In this document: in pieces, positions 53,624 to 63,100 of the stretch
How positions within the stretch are numbered: position 1 is the stretch's first letter
Layout of the letters: every line of letters starts with the position of its first letter
Assembly: GCA_946902875.1 (NCBI GenBank)
Contig: OX336343.1
Location: forward strand, 1,340,754 to 1,404,753
Source of the DNA: Nematopogon swammerdamellus
Taxonomy: Eukaryota > Arthropoda > Insecta > Lepidoptera > Adelidae
Length of the DNA: 64,000 nt
Direction: 5' to 3'
The notes under the pieces: model-generated
What the model saw: only the letters and a program-made list of their open reading frames with translations
Database searches by the model: none
What the model was told of the DNA's origin: nothing
Made by a program: the position numbers and the translations under genes

Positions 53624-53778
53624 CACTGCCACTCGCACCCGGAGCTGCGCGACGAGCTCTACTGCCAGCTGATGAAGCAGACCACGTCGAACCGCTCGAG
53701 CGCGCCGGACTCCTGCCAGCGCGCCTGGCGGCTCCTCTCCATCCTCGCCGCCTACTTCAGCTGCTCCGACACGCTCAG
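53624..53778 (+). CDS. Myosin XV-type gene, MyTH4 exon 3 (founder of a tandem array)
   Basis: The acceptor is 'gttgtctcctgatcag' and the donor 'gtcagt' at 53779. It enters in phase 0 after ...VYTVLM and exits with two codon bases, joined by the next exon to give DTLRPFLVEYL. It encodes HCHSHPELRDELYCQLMKQT then SAPDSCQRAWRLLSILAAYF, the MyTH4 core whose xLRDExYCQLxKQ motif is diagnostic. This copy alone has a proper upstream acceptor and polypyrimidine tract. Six further copies follow without intron between them. Confidence 0.9.
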
Positions 53779-53788
53779 GTCAGTCTAG

Positions 53789-54678
53789 CACTGCCATTCG
53801 CACCCGGAGCTGCGCGACTAGCTCTACTGCCAGCTGATGAAGCAGACCACGTCGAACCGCTCGAGCTCGCCGGACTCCTGCCAGCGCTCCTGGCGGCTCC
53901 TCTCCATCCTCGCCGCCTACTTCAGCTGCTCCGACACGCTCAGGTCAGTCTAGCACTACCACTCGCACCCGGAGCTGCGCGACGAGCTCTACTGCCAGCT
54001 GATGAAGCAGACCACGTCGAACCGCTCGAGCGCGCCGGACTCCTGCCAGCGCGCCTGGCGGCTCCTCTCCATCCTCGCCGCCTACTTCAGCTGCTCCGAC
54101 ACGCTCAGGTCAGTCTAGCACTACCACTCGCACCCGGAGCTGCGCGACGAGCTCTACTGCCAGCTGATGAAGCAGACCACGTCGAACCGCTCGAGCGCAC
54201 CGGACTCCTGCCAGCGCGCCTGGCGGCTCCTCTCCATCCTCGCCGCCTACTTCAGCTGCTCCGACACGCTCAGGTCAGTCTGCCACTGCCACTCGCACCC
54301 GGAGCTGCGCGACGAGCTCTACTGCCAGCTGATGAAGCAGACCACGTCGAACCGCTCGAGCGCGCCGGACTCCTGCCAGCGCGCCTGGCGGCTCCTCTCC
54401 ATCCTCGCCGCCTACTTCAGCTGCTCCGACACGCTCAGGTCAGTCTGCCACTGCCACTCGCACCCGGAGCTGCGCGACGAGCTCTACTGCCAGCTGATGA
54501 AGCAGACCACGTCGAACCGCTCGAGCGCGCCGGACTCCTGCCAGCGCGCCTGGCGGCTCCTCTCCATCCTCGCCGCCTACTTCAGCTGCTCCGACACGCT
54601 CAGGTCAGTCTAGCACTGCCACTCGCACCCGGAGCTGCGCGACGAGCTCTACTGCCAGCTGATGAAGCAGACCACGTC
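53789..54678 (+). repeat. Tandem duplicates (copies 2-7) of the myosin MyTH4 exon, 165-bp period
   Basis: Copies start at 53789, 53954, 54119, 54284, 54449 and 54614 (the last is cut at about 54678). Each is 155 bp of exon plus a 10-bp linker: gtcagtctag after copies 1, 2, 3 and 6, and gtcagtctgc after copies 4 and 5. Copy 2 has an in-frame stop (GACTAG) and two other changes; the rest differ by 0-2 bases. The period is a multiple of three, so copies 4-6 form one open frame of 148 codons. A 10-bp linker cannot be an intron, so these copies lie in the intron of the normal transcript or would be read through. Confidence 0.9.
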
Positions 54679-54795
54679 TTGGGGGTGAGCTATAAACTTC
54701 TGAGAGATCACAATAGATCTTCCTAGGTCGCAGTGGCAACAGAGCTCAGGGGTCCTACCTAACTCTCACAGTTTAAGTGATAATGATTGTTTCAG

Positions 54796-54934
54796 GCCGT
54801 TCCTAGTGGAGTACCTGTCGGCCGCGGCTGCGGATCGCCGACGTCCCTGCCAGGGCACCGCCGCCGTCTGCCTCGCCAACCTGCGCAAGACGCAACGCTG
54901 CGGTGGACGCAAGAACGTGCCTTCTGTTGAGGAG
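54796..54934 (+). CDS. Myosin XV-type gene, MyTH4 exon 4 (end of domain)
   Basis: The acceptor is 'gattgtttcag' and the donor 'gtaacc' at 54935. It starts with one base completing Arg, and the frame reads PFLVEYLSAAA, DRRRPCQGTAAVCLANLRKT, then CGGRKNVPSVEE, ending phase 0. It holds the C-terminal MyTH4 helices and the conserved RKxxPSxEE bridge to the FERM domain. It is too short and startless to appear as a long ORF. Identity is secure from continuity with the flanking exons. Confidence 0.9.
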
Positions 54935-54989
54935 GTAACCTACTGAACTCATCTTATATCAAACTTGGTAAGCTTGCGGTATCGCAAGG

Positions 54990-56695
54990 AGTGATGATGG
55001 TCTTTATCTGTATCTGATTATGCAGTGAACTTGCAGACTCAGAGCAGTACCTAGGGTGTGTGAAAACTTGCAGACTCAGCAGTAACTACTAGTGTGTGTG
55101 AGAACTTGTAGACTCAGACAGAGCAGTAATTACTAGGGTGTGTGAAAACTTATAGATTAAGAGCAGTAATTACAAGGGTGTGTGAAAAACTAAGATCAGT
55201 AACTACTAGAGTGTGTGAAAACTTGCAGACTAAGAGCAGTAACTACTAGTGTGTGTGAGAACTTGTAGACTCAGACAGAGCAGTAATTACTAGGGTGTGT
55301 GAAAACTTATAGACTAAGAGCAGTAACTACAAGGGTGTGTGAAAAACTAAGATCAGTAACTACTAGAGTGTGTGAAAACTTGCAGACTAAGAGCAGTAAC
55401 TACTAGTGTGTGTGAGAACTTGTAATCTCAGACAGAGCAGTAATTACTAGGGTGTGTGAAAACTTATAGACTAAGAGCAGTAATTACAAGGGTGTGTGAA
55501 AAACTAAGATCAGTAACTACTAGAGTGTGTGAAAACTTGCAGACTAAGAGCAGTAACTACTAGTGTGTGTGAGAACTTGTAGACTCAGACAGAGCAGTAA
55601 TTACTAGTGTGTGTGAAAACTTATAGATTAAGAGCAGTAATTACAAAGGTGTGTGAAAAACTAAGATCAGTAACTACTAGAGTGTGTGAAAACTTGCAGA
55701 CTAAGAGCAGTAACTACTAGTGTGTGTGAGAACTTGTAGACTCAGACAGAGCAGTAATTACTAGTGTGTGTGAAAACTTATAGATTAAGAGCAGTAATTA
55801 CAAAGGTGTGTGAAAAACTAAGATCAGTAACTACTAGAGTGTGTGAAAACTTGCAGACTAAGAGCAGTAACTACTAGTGTGTGTGAGAACTTGTAGACTC
55901 AGACAGAGCAGTAATTACTAGGGTGTGTGAAAACTTATAGACTAATGCCCACTTGCACCAACACGAGTTTAGAGTTAAATAGCGAGTTATGGATTTAAAC
56001 GCGGTTCAAACGCGGTTCCCACATACAACGGGTGCTAGTTTAACGAGTTAAACTGGTTTATAGTTAAATTCGTGTTGGTGCAAGTGGGCCTAAGAGCAGT
56101 AATTACAAGGGTGTGTGAAAAACTAAGATCAGTAACTACTAGAGTGTGTGAAAACTTGCAGACTAAGAGCAGTAACTACTAGTGTGTGTGAGAACTTGTA
56201 GACTCAGACAGAGCAGTAATTACTAGGGTGTGTGAAAACTTATAGACTAAGAGCAGTAATTACAAGGGTGTGTGAAAAACTAAGATCAGTAACTACTAGA
56301 GTGTGTGAAAACTTGCAGACTAAGAGCAGTAACTACTAGTGTGTGTGAGAACTTGTAGACTCAGACAGAGCAATAATTACTAGGGTGTGTGAAAACTTAT
56401 AGACTAAGAGCAGTAATTACAAGGGTGTGTGAAAAACTAAGATCAGTAACTACTAGAGTGTGTGAAAACTTGCAGACTAAGAGCACTAACTAATAGAATG
56501 TGTGTAAACGTACACACTCAGAGCAGTAACTACTAGAGTGTGTGAACCTTGCAGACTCTCTGAGCAGTAACTACTAGAGCGTGTGAAAACTTGCAGACTC
56601 AGAGCAGTAACTACTAGTGTGTGTGAGAACTTGCAGACTCAGAGCAGTAACTACTAAAATGTGTGAAAAAGTGCAGTGTAACTACTAGAGTGTGA
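54990..56695 (+). repeat. 157-bp higher-order satellite filling a myosin intron
   Basis: Four related monomers of about 38-41 bp (each with 'agcagtaa.tac' and 'gtgtgtga.aact') form a 157-bp unit: 'gtgtgtgtgagaacttgtag' starts at 55093, 55249, 55406, 55563, 55720 and 55877, and again after the MITE. Edges (54990-55090; 56480-56695) hold simpler, more divergent monomers. Non-coding and all on the sense strand of the gene. Confidence 0.9.
55946..56090. mobile_element. PIF/Harbinger-like MITE inside the satellite
   Basis: The ends 'gcccacttgcaccaacacga' and 'cgtgttggtgcaagtgggc' are inverse. The flanks TAA (55943-55945 and 56091-56093) form a 3-bp duplication, and removing the insert restores 'gactaagagcag' of the satellite. 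The 145-bp length and TWA target suit PIF/Harbinger. Confidence 0.8.
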
Positions 56696-56762
56696 GAATG
56701 AAAAATGCCCAATAATGTTTCACGACGCAGACAATTGAACGAGTGTTGTGTGCCTGCGACAG

Positions 56763-56891
56763 GTGACAGCTGTGTCCGCGGGGCGGAGCGCGCGCCGCCA
56801 GCTGTACCGGCTGCCGGGCGGCGCGGAGCGGGTCGTGAACACCCGCTGCGCCACCGTTGTCGCAGACATCGTCAAGGAGCTCTGCGACCTG
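56763..56891 (+). CDS. Myosin XV-type gene, FERM start exon
   Basis: The acceptor is 'gtgtgcctgcgacag', the donor 'gtaacc' at 56892, and both sides are phase 0. It encodes VTAVSAGRSARRQLYRLPGG, AERVVNTRCATVVADIVKEL and CDL. RRQ(I/L)YRLPGG.ERVVNT is the N-terminal part of the F1 (ubiquitin-like) lobe in myosin XV FERM domains. It joins PSVEE|VTAVSAGR without gap. Confidence 0.9.
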
Positions 56892-57089
56892 GTAACCACC
56901 GCTCATCTATTCATAGTTCAGAGTGCTCTTGAAAGACCATCTCCTCAAACCCTAAACCTCATCTCCTTCTGTTTCTGAGTTCATCGGTTTCTGAGTTATA
57001 TTATGTATCGTCTGAGTTTTATTTTGTATATGCTTTTATATATTTACTATTTACTGTGGTTACTATATGGTTATTATATGTATATATAT

Positions 57090-57612
57090 AAGGTGGGCCA
57101 AAAGTAATCACCTGATGTTCTTTGGCTGTAATTTTTTTTTTAAAAGGAAAACATTGGTTCTACTTATGGATTATGTTTATTTAATGAATTAGAATATTTT
57201 TTCATTAAATCGAGAAAATGATATCGGTCAAGTGTCCGCCGTCAGAATTAATGACCATACGGGCTCGTTTTATGGCATTTTTCATCACTTGTGTCAGAAC
57301 TTCCGGCGATAGGTTCTTTAAGTGCTTCAAGAGTCCGAGGATTGTTTACATAAACCCGGGACTTTAAGTAACCCCACAAAAAATACTCTGGAGCGGTCAA
57401 ATCGGGTGATCTGGCCGAAGTCGGAAATCTTCGACGAAATTCACGCTGCGTCAATACCACAGACGAATTATTGAGGAGAATAGCGTTCCATGGCTTATTG
57501 ACGTGTATTCTTCATATGTTTACTTCATGAAAGTCAAAACAGAATTTACATTTGCCGCCATTTTGAAAAGTTATAGCGTCGTCCAATAGGGTGATTACTT
57601 TTGGCCCACCTT
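57090..57612 (-). mobile_element. Deleted mariner-like element with 22-bp TIRs
   Basis: 'aggtgggccaaaagtaatca' + 'cc' at 57091 and its exact inverse ending at 57611 are the terminal repeats; left flank TA. On minus, 57460-57330 reads FRRRFPTSARSPDLTAPEYF then LWGYLKSRVYVNNPRTLEAL, the C-terminal part of a mariner/Tc1-type DDE transposase ((S/R)PDL(T/S)P.(D/E)YFLWG). Only about 70 residues survive and most of the transposase is missing. Confidence 0.8.
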
Positions 57613-58271
57613 GTATTATCTAAGACTATGCTTTGTTGCACCTACCCTTGTTTTTTTATGTAAAAAAGGGTAGGCTGGCGGAAAATGCCACAGGCATTAA
57701 GTGTTACCTTCTGTACGATTTTATGTGCAATAAACGTTTTTTGATTTGATCTATAAGTACTAGATGAGTATTTCTCATAAATCACTCCCGAAAGAACATG
57801 TCAACGACCAAAGGAGCTTATAAGCTTATTTTACAATAAGTGATGCTTGGGTTACATGGCTCACAGTATCGTCTTATGTCCGCAAATACGCGCTTGAGAA
57901 GCATTAGCGCGTTCATAGCATACGACGGATACGGAACCCTAAAAATGATGACCAACCATATGTACTGAATATGCATATATTAGAACTCATGATAGTTATA
58001 AATTTACATATTTAGATCTAATTGTATAATTATATATATTCTTTGTATTTGATATAGTGAATATAAAAGTTTATACATTTTCCCTTTTAATTTTCTCCTT
58101 CATCTGAGTGCAAATTATTCATTGTTATACATCTTATAAGAGTAATAAATTAAAATTATTAAATAAACTTAAACTACCTATCAAATAAAATAAAAAACTA
58201 TAACTAAAAACTACTAAAAACTAAAAAACTTAACTACAAAATAAAATATAAACCTATAACCAATACAAAAC
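57613..58271. other. AT-rich spacer and 3' UTR of the antisense retrotransposon
   Basis: 57700-57750 has a LINE-like tail ('tgtgcaataaacgttttttg'). 57918-57945 is an antisense R1 end fragment. About 57950-58271 is AT-rich and probably contains the 3' UTR of the antisense element, whose exact end I cannot place. Confidence 0.4.
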
Positions 58272-59720
58272 TTAATAACCCTCCTCCAGGTGTGACGATG
58301 TGGGCACTGTACCGAGGACGCTAGCGGCGTTGCCTCGCTGGATGGCCACACTGATACGCTGCCTCAGGAACTCGAGCGAACGTTGTTCTCCTGAAGCAGC
58401 GTACAGGGACATCCCGATGTCTTTCGCGAGCCGCTTTGCCTCCTCAGACCATGCCCCCATCGTCTCCACCGAAAATGCGGCGAAGATGTGCTGGTGTGCC
58501 ACCGAACTGTATTTGGTGTGCTTGTGGCGGGCTGCAGTTTCAGCGGCTGCGCCGGCGCGCTTCGAGCATGCCTTAACGTGACTGCTGCACAGAGTATCGG
58601 CGCAGGTAGCATCCCACACCAGTGACTTTCCCTCACGCCACGGGATGATGGTCATGCCATCTGGACGCTTACCATCGTCCCGGAATAGGCCCACTGGCTC
58701 CAGAGTTGAGGGAAAGCCGGCTGATACGAGTGATCTTTTTAATATGTCGTTGAGCATATGGTGACGTGGGATTCTACCCGCGCTCTTCTGGCAGCATAAC
58801 CCGTGGTGCCCGAATTCGTCAGCAGTATCGCCACATACACACCTGTGGAGAGCATTTGTTTTAGCGCCAAGACGCAGGGAGATGGCTATGCGGATGGAGT
58901 GCGGATCCAGGAGCATGCCCGTTGTTGGCGAGGGTATAGCATGCAACCAGGACCCGGACTCTCTCTCACGCAACGCCAAAAGGCGCGCCTCGTCTGCGGG
59001 TGTTTTTTTTTCCAGTGAATCAAATATTTTTTCAATGATGGGTTTATCCCATATTTTCTGACTATTAGGTTCGCTGGGGGCATCGGTGCAGGAGGATAAA
59101 TTCTTCCAGATCTCAAAAGCCTCTGTTTCACCGATCATTGGCTCCTCGGTGTTCTGTTTGGTTTTAGCGAGAATGTCTGTACAGAGAGTGCGGGTGCTGT
59201 GAACGGATGATAAGTATGCCGGTGTGCAAATATCAACCAATTTTCTAATGCCCAAACCACCGTAACTTATTGGAAGCGATGCTTGTGTGAAATTAGTTAA
59301 ATGTATATTTAAAATGTTATTTAATGAATGTTGAATGATGTGGTCAAAATCGTGAAGAAGTGCATATGTCCAGGTAGGCGTGGTGCGCAACAAGTATGTG
59401 ATCCTAGGGACTGAAAGGCAGTTCCTTAACAAAAAATATGCAATATGCGGATGAATTGTTTGCAATCTTTCAGTCATAGTTTTAAGAACAGTAAATTTTT
59501 TTTCCAACTCTGATTCAGTGGCTTCTTTAAAAATAGGTGCACCAAGAATGGTGAAATCGTTTCTGTTGATAATTTTAATGTCAGGTGCCAGATTACGAAA
59601 TGAATTTACTATTGTGTGATTAGTGGAGTGATGAAAAAATAATTCACATTTAGAGGGATTGATTTCAATACCAAGATTCTTTGATTCCCGTAAAGTCGGA
59701 GAGTACTGATTCCGGGTCAC
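58272..59720 (-). CDS. Retrotransposon polyprotein, 3' frame: RT thumb and nuclease-like C-terminus
   Basis: 482 codons in the frame offset from the upstream ORF. It resumes at ESKNLGIEINPSKCEL (RT palm end) and continues through a thumb-like helical region. A zinc cluster C294-x-C296...H305-H306-x2-C309-C310 follows, then KRPDGMTIIPW (P353-D354) and SLVWDATC (D370). That layout is reminiscent of the restriction-like endonuclease of R2-type LINEs (CCHC followed by PD...D), though the classical D-x-K is not evident. The end FLRQRISVAIQRGNAASVLG is shared with the copies at 33.5 and 48.4 kb. It is one frameshift away from continuity with 59665-61269. No independent start is needed. Confidence 0.8.
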   Translation of the reverse strand: MTRNQYSPTLRESKNLGIEINPSKCELFFHHSTNHTIVNSFRNLAPDIKIINRNDFTILGAPIFKEATESELEKKFTVLKTMTERLQTIHPHIAYFLLRNCLSVPRITYLLRTTPTWTYALLHDFDHIIQHSLNNILNIHLTNFTQASLPISYGGLGIRKLVDICTPAYLSSVHSTRTLCTDILAKTKQNTEEPMIGETEAFEIWKNLSSCTDAPSEPNSQKIWDKPIIEKIFDSLEKKTPADEARLLALRERESGSWLHAIPSPTTGMLLDPHSIRIAISLRLGAKTNALHRCVCGDTADEFGHHGLCCQKSAGRIPRHHMLNDILKRSLVSAGFPSTLEPVGLFRDDGKRPDGMTIIPWREGKSLVWDATCADTLCSSHVKACSKRAGAAAETAARHKHTKYSSVAHQHIFAAFSVETMGAWSEEAKRLAKDIGMSLYAASGEQRSLEFLRQRISVAIQRGNAASVLGTVPTSSHLEEGY

Positions 59721-61269
59721 CTCCTAATGTACCATCGTCGAGGTACCAGACGTTCAACTCACTTGTTAATGTTTCGATGAGAGGATGAATGACCATACTA
59801 AATCCAGCGGGACCCAAAGGGTCGCCTTGTTGACAACCAACCTCTGACGAAATAACGTTATCACCGTAAAATAACGCAGATGGTGTGGCATAACATTGCC
59901 ACATGTATGCATATATAAGTGGTGCTTTATTCTTGATAGCCTGTAGTAGACAATCTCGCTCTATTGAGTTAAATGCATTTTTGTAATCTATTTTTAGTAA
60001 TACAGTTGTATCTGCATGATGGCTTGAAATGAATTTTCTGGTGGCATGAACGGCTGCTTCACAACCACCTTTTGTTGCAAAACCTAACTGAATTGGACGA
60101 AAATTTGAGCCTGTTTCAGAACTGATAGAGTGACATGATAATTTAGAAGCCAATCGTCTAAAGACATTACCGACTGCGATTGGGCGCAAACCACCATCCT
60201 TTTTTTTTAAAGCACAAAGTGAAGCACCATACATGTACTTCGTACATTGTGAGTTAATTCCGCCGGAAAGCATCATATTAATCAATGATGTGATCGAGTG
60301 GAGTAATCTCCCTCCTGCAGCGCCTGCTGAAAATGACACAAGATCCTTCAGGTGTTGTGGTCTAATACCATCTAAACCTCCGGCTGAGCCATTAGGAAAG
60401 TTCTTAATACAGTATAAGACATCATGTGCTTCTACTTTGAGATGTTCATCATCAGATTTAGGAGGCTCCGGAAGCTGGAGTGGCCTGGAAGGCTTCGGAT
60501 GTTTTGACTGCAGAACACGAAGGGTTTCCGCGTCACATGGTGCAAAATCATCATTAGATGAAAGCACACGAACAGCGCCTCTTATGTCGCCATCTGCAAC
60601 CTTACTTTCAACCCTCTTACTGAGACTAGTTGTTCCTGCGACGTAGTTTGAGCTAGCATTCATGAACTGAGGGTTCGTAATATTTTCCTTTATGGCAGCA
60701 GAAATGGATTTATATTTTGTGGAAGGGACTCTCAGCACGGAATAAGAATAGAGAAACAGGTTATGCCAAGCATCTATGGAGTTGGATTCGATACATTTGT
60801 CTATAATATTGGTCAATTTGTCCGCAGCACAAATTCTTGCGCCTTTTGGGATCCGTTTTAGGACTTTAACATTTTGTCGGCAGCTAGATAACAAGGCATC
60901 AAATGAATCTACACCTGTGCGTGGAGCGTCTGAGGCCGATTCAAGTGGGTTTATTAAAACAAGACATTTGTCTGCGTGTGCCTTTGATACGTGGATACGC
61001 AAACCTCTGGCACCTTTGAAGCCCTGTCTGTGGCAGTGTGGGCATTCTGCAAGCTGAGTCTGACTGTTTTGCGACGTTTGTGAAAGAACTGAGCATAGTT
61101 GACAATACCAATTAATACCTGATTTACCTCTGTCCTCAACTTCAGACTCCGTTAGGTTGACGCATACTGCATGGAACCATTTATTGCAACCAATGCACAG
61201 GATGTTGCAGTCCTGTCGCCCATCTGGATCACTGGATATCCCACAAGAGCAGTCGGTGGACATCAGCAC
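59665..61269 (-). CDS. Retrotransposon polyprotein, 5' frame: PHD finger, C2H2 finger, reverse transcriptase
   Basis: 534 codons from ATG. PHD finger: C7, C9, C25, C28, H33, C36, C56, C59 (Cys4-His-Cys3). C2H2 finger: C76, C79, H93, H98. After a long linker come RT blocks: KKKDGGLRPIAVGNVFRRL, LLKIDYKNAFNSIERD (motif A), GCQQGDPLGPAGFS (motif B), NVWYLDDGTLGG (motif C, YLDD). A frameshift at about 59672-59700 ends it with GIKESWY and stop, while the other frame carries on. PHD fingers at the N-terminus of an RT protein are unusual for an insect LINE. Related RT-plus-WDxT proteins exist in other invertebrates (from memory). Antisense to the myosin gene, within its intron. Confidence 0.85.
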   Translation of the reverse strand: MLMSTDCSCGISSDPDGRQDCNILCIGCNKWFHAVCVNLTESEVEDRGKSGINWYCQLCSVLSQTSQNSQTQLAECPHCHRQGFKGARGLRIHVSKAHADKCLVLINPLESASDAPRTGVDSFDALLSSCRQNVKVLKRIPKGARICAADKLTNIIDKCIESNSIDAWHNLFLYSYSVLRVPSTKYKSISAAIKENITNPQFMNASSNYVAGTTSLSKRVESKVADGDIRGAVRVLSSNDDFAPCDAETLRVLQSKHPKPSRPLQLPEPPKSDDEHLKVEAHDVLYCIKNFPNGSAGGLDGIRPQHLKDLVSFSAGAAGGRLLHSITSLINMMLSGGINSQCTKYMYGASLCALKKKDGGLRPIAVGNVFRRLASKLSCHSISSETGSNFRPIQLGFATKGGCEAAVHATRKFISSHHADTTVLLKIDYKNAFNSIERDCLLQAIKNKAPLIYAYMWQCYATPSALFYGDNVISSEVGCQQGDPLGPAGFSMVIHPLIETLTSELNVWYLDDGTLGGDPESVLSDFTGIKESWY

Positions 61270-62086
61270 TTTGGTTAATGGGTGATATATGATTGACGAT
61301 CGGAGGAGGGTTAATACTTATGTTAAAATTACAAGAAATACCTATAAACAGAATAAAAAAAAAAATCCTAATTAATTAAAACTAACTTATAAAATATTTA
61401 TTAAACTTATAAAATATGAAGCAGCAAGTCTTGGTATATTTCCACGTGTAGTTTGTGCGGATAATGCGCACCCGTGGCCGAGCCTGAGTTGATGCAGAAC
61501 TGATGTAGCGTCAGCGACTCCACGACGGCCCCACTCCCGTGGGGCCGCGACTAAGGCAGGTGCGGAACTGGCCGGCTATCACCACGTTTTGCTCCAGGTG
61601 CGTTGTGTTCTGGTCACAACATGGACGTCACTGGCCGGAGTCTTGACATATTGCTCCTTGGTGCGCAAGATACACGTGCAGAGGCTGTTTTGGATGCGTC
61701 CGGGCAGCAGCAACTTCTATAACTTGCCCGTCAGACAGCTGGAGCGGTACGGGATGTTTAGGTCTCTCAGCACGTTGAAGATCGATGTTGTTGGGCCGTG
61801 CTCGATTTCTTATCTCCGAAATATAAATATTTATTAAATTTTCATTATGTAGAGAAAATGCATCAACTTCTATAACTTGCCCGTCAGACAGCTGGAGCGG
61901 TGCGGGATGTTTAGGTCTCTCAGCACGTTGAAGATCGATGTTGTTGGGCCGTGCTCGATTTCTTATCTCGGAAATATAAATATTTATTAAATTTTCATTA
62001 TGTAGAGAAAATATTTTTCCATGCTGTCAGTCTGACAGTTATCTTTTTTTTTTATGTCTCAATGAAATATTGTTATTGTGCATGTT
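61270..62086. repeat. Probable 5' region of the retrotransposon and a 156-bp tandem duplication
   Basis: 61270-61690 has no recognised coding content. 61707-61862 and 61863-62010 are near-identical direct copies ('aacttctataacttgcccgt ... cattatgtagagaaaat', one unit about 156 bp). Placing the repeat in the element's 5' UTR is inference only. Confidence 0.55.
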
Positions 62087-62309
62087 TTTTTTTTATGGAA
62101 ACTGACACGGTTGGCTACATCACCTACAACATCCGTGATGTCAGCCCATAACACCGGGTGAACTTGGTGCCACGTCAGTGCTTCCCTTCGGTCGTGCCGG
62201 CTACACTCAACTGGACGGAAAACACAAACTATTTACATTTCGTTACATTAGATTATTTACAGGCCGTTTCGACAGACCTTTCATTCAGTGCGTTGGTACC
62301 AACCCGGCG
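62087..62309 (-). mobile_element. SINE S1 3' part, 58 bp before a myosin exon
   Basis: Poly-T, then 'tatggaaactgacacggttg ... aacttggtgccacgtcagtg ... gtgcgttggtaccaacccgg'. A 26-bp insertion ('atttcgttacattagattat'...) interrupts the body. Confidence 0.8.
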
Positions 62310-62367
62310 TTCTTTATGTCGACAGAAATATGTGAATGTGTATGTGATGATGTCATGTCATGTTCAG

Positions 62368-62592
62368 ATCGGTGTGGAGAGCGAGGCGGAGCGCGCCGAG
62401 TTCTCGCTGTACTGCATCGTGGCCGGGGACGCGCTCACGATGCCGCTCGCGGCGGACGAGTACGTGCTCGACGTGACGACCGAGCTGCAGCGCGCGCACC
62501 ATCCCTTCTACCTCATCTTCTGCCGCTCCGTGTGGCACCACCCGCTGCGCACCGACGCCGCGCCGCTCTACACGGAGGTGCTCTTCAACCAG
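62368..62592 (+). CDS. Myosin XV-type gene, FERM F1 lobe exon
   Basis: The acceptor is 'catgtcatgttcag', the donor 'gtcggt' at 62593, phase 0 on both sides. 75 codons: IGVESEAERAEFSLYCIVAG, DEYVLDVTTELQ, HHPFYLIFCRSVWHHPLR and LYTEVLFNQ. These match the F1 lobe and F1-F2 junction of the myosin XV FERM domain. It continues without gap into VAPDYLEGLL of the next exon. Confidence 0.9.
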
Positions 62593-62807
62593 GTCGGTAC
62601 TACCGGTACTAATGTGGTGTACAAAATTTTTTTATTGACGCATGTTTCTCCCAGAGGATTTTTTTATAAGTTGTATAATTTCTTCATAATAAAATTAAAT
62701 GTATGAAAAACGCGCATTGTTAGAGTGAGAGGCACAATTTAGAGAGGTGAGGTAGACCCTTAAGTCTAAATGTTGCAATTTGGCGAATCTATTTATCTCG
62801 TCTATAT

Positions 62808-63040
62808 AATCTACAAGCTGTGCCCGCGGCTCCGCCCGCTCTCATATTTCACTTCACTGCTAACCTCATAAGCTATTTAGCGTGATAGTAAGTAGCCTAT
62901 AGTTGATGGGAAGAATCAAGCTATCCGTAGAATTTTGTTTCATTAAAATCGGTTCAGTGCTTCTCGAGTTATAAGCGGACAGACAGACACTCAGACACTC
63001 AGACAGAAAGCAGACGTTGGATTTTATTATAGGTAAGGAT
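62808..63040 (-). mobile_element. Helitron-like element (copy of 10797-11040)
   Basis: The same sequence as 10797-11040 with a shorter GACA/ACTC run and few substitutions. It lies inside the 508-bp intron between the last two exons and takes up nearly half of it. Confidence 0.75.
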
Positions 63041-63100
63041 AAGGATAATCTATGACTGGCTAATGACGGTGCGGTGGTGTGTGGTTGCGCGCGCACGCAG

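Noticed and set aside
53789..54678. Mutually exclusive alternative exons (Dscam-like)
   Set aside because: Copies are separated by 10 bp, too short for introns, and only copy 1 has an acceptor; copy 2 has a stop.
54990..56695. Regular repeats that at first sight recall a CRISPR array
   Set aside because: Monomers are contiguous with no unique spacers, and the sequence is in a spliced animal gene; it is a satellite.
62353..62612. Plus-strand alternative frame (Arg-rich) and minus ORF
   Set aside because: Frame shadows of the FERM exon; the phase-0 frame matches the family.
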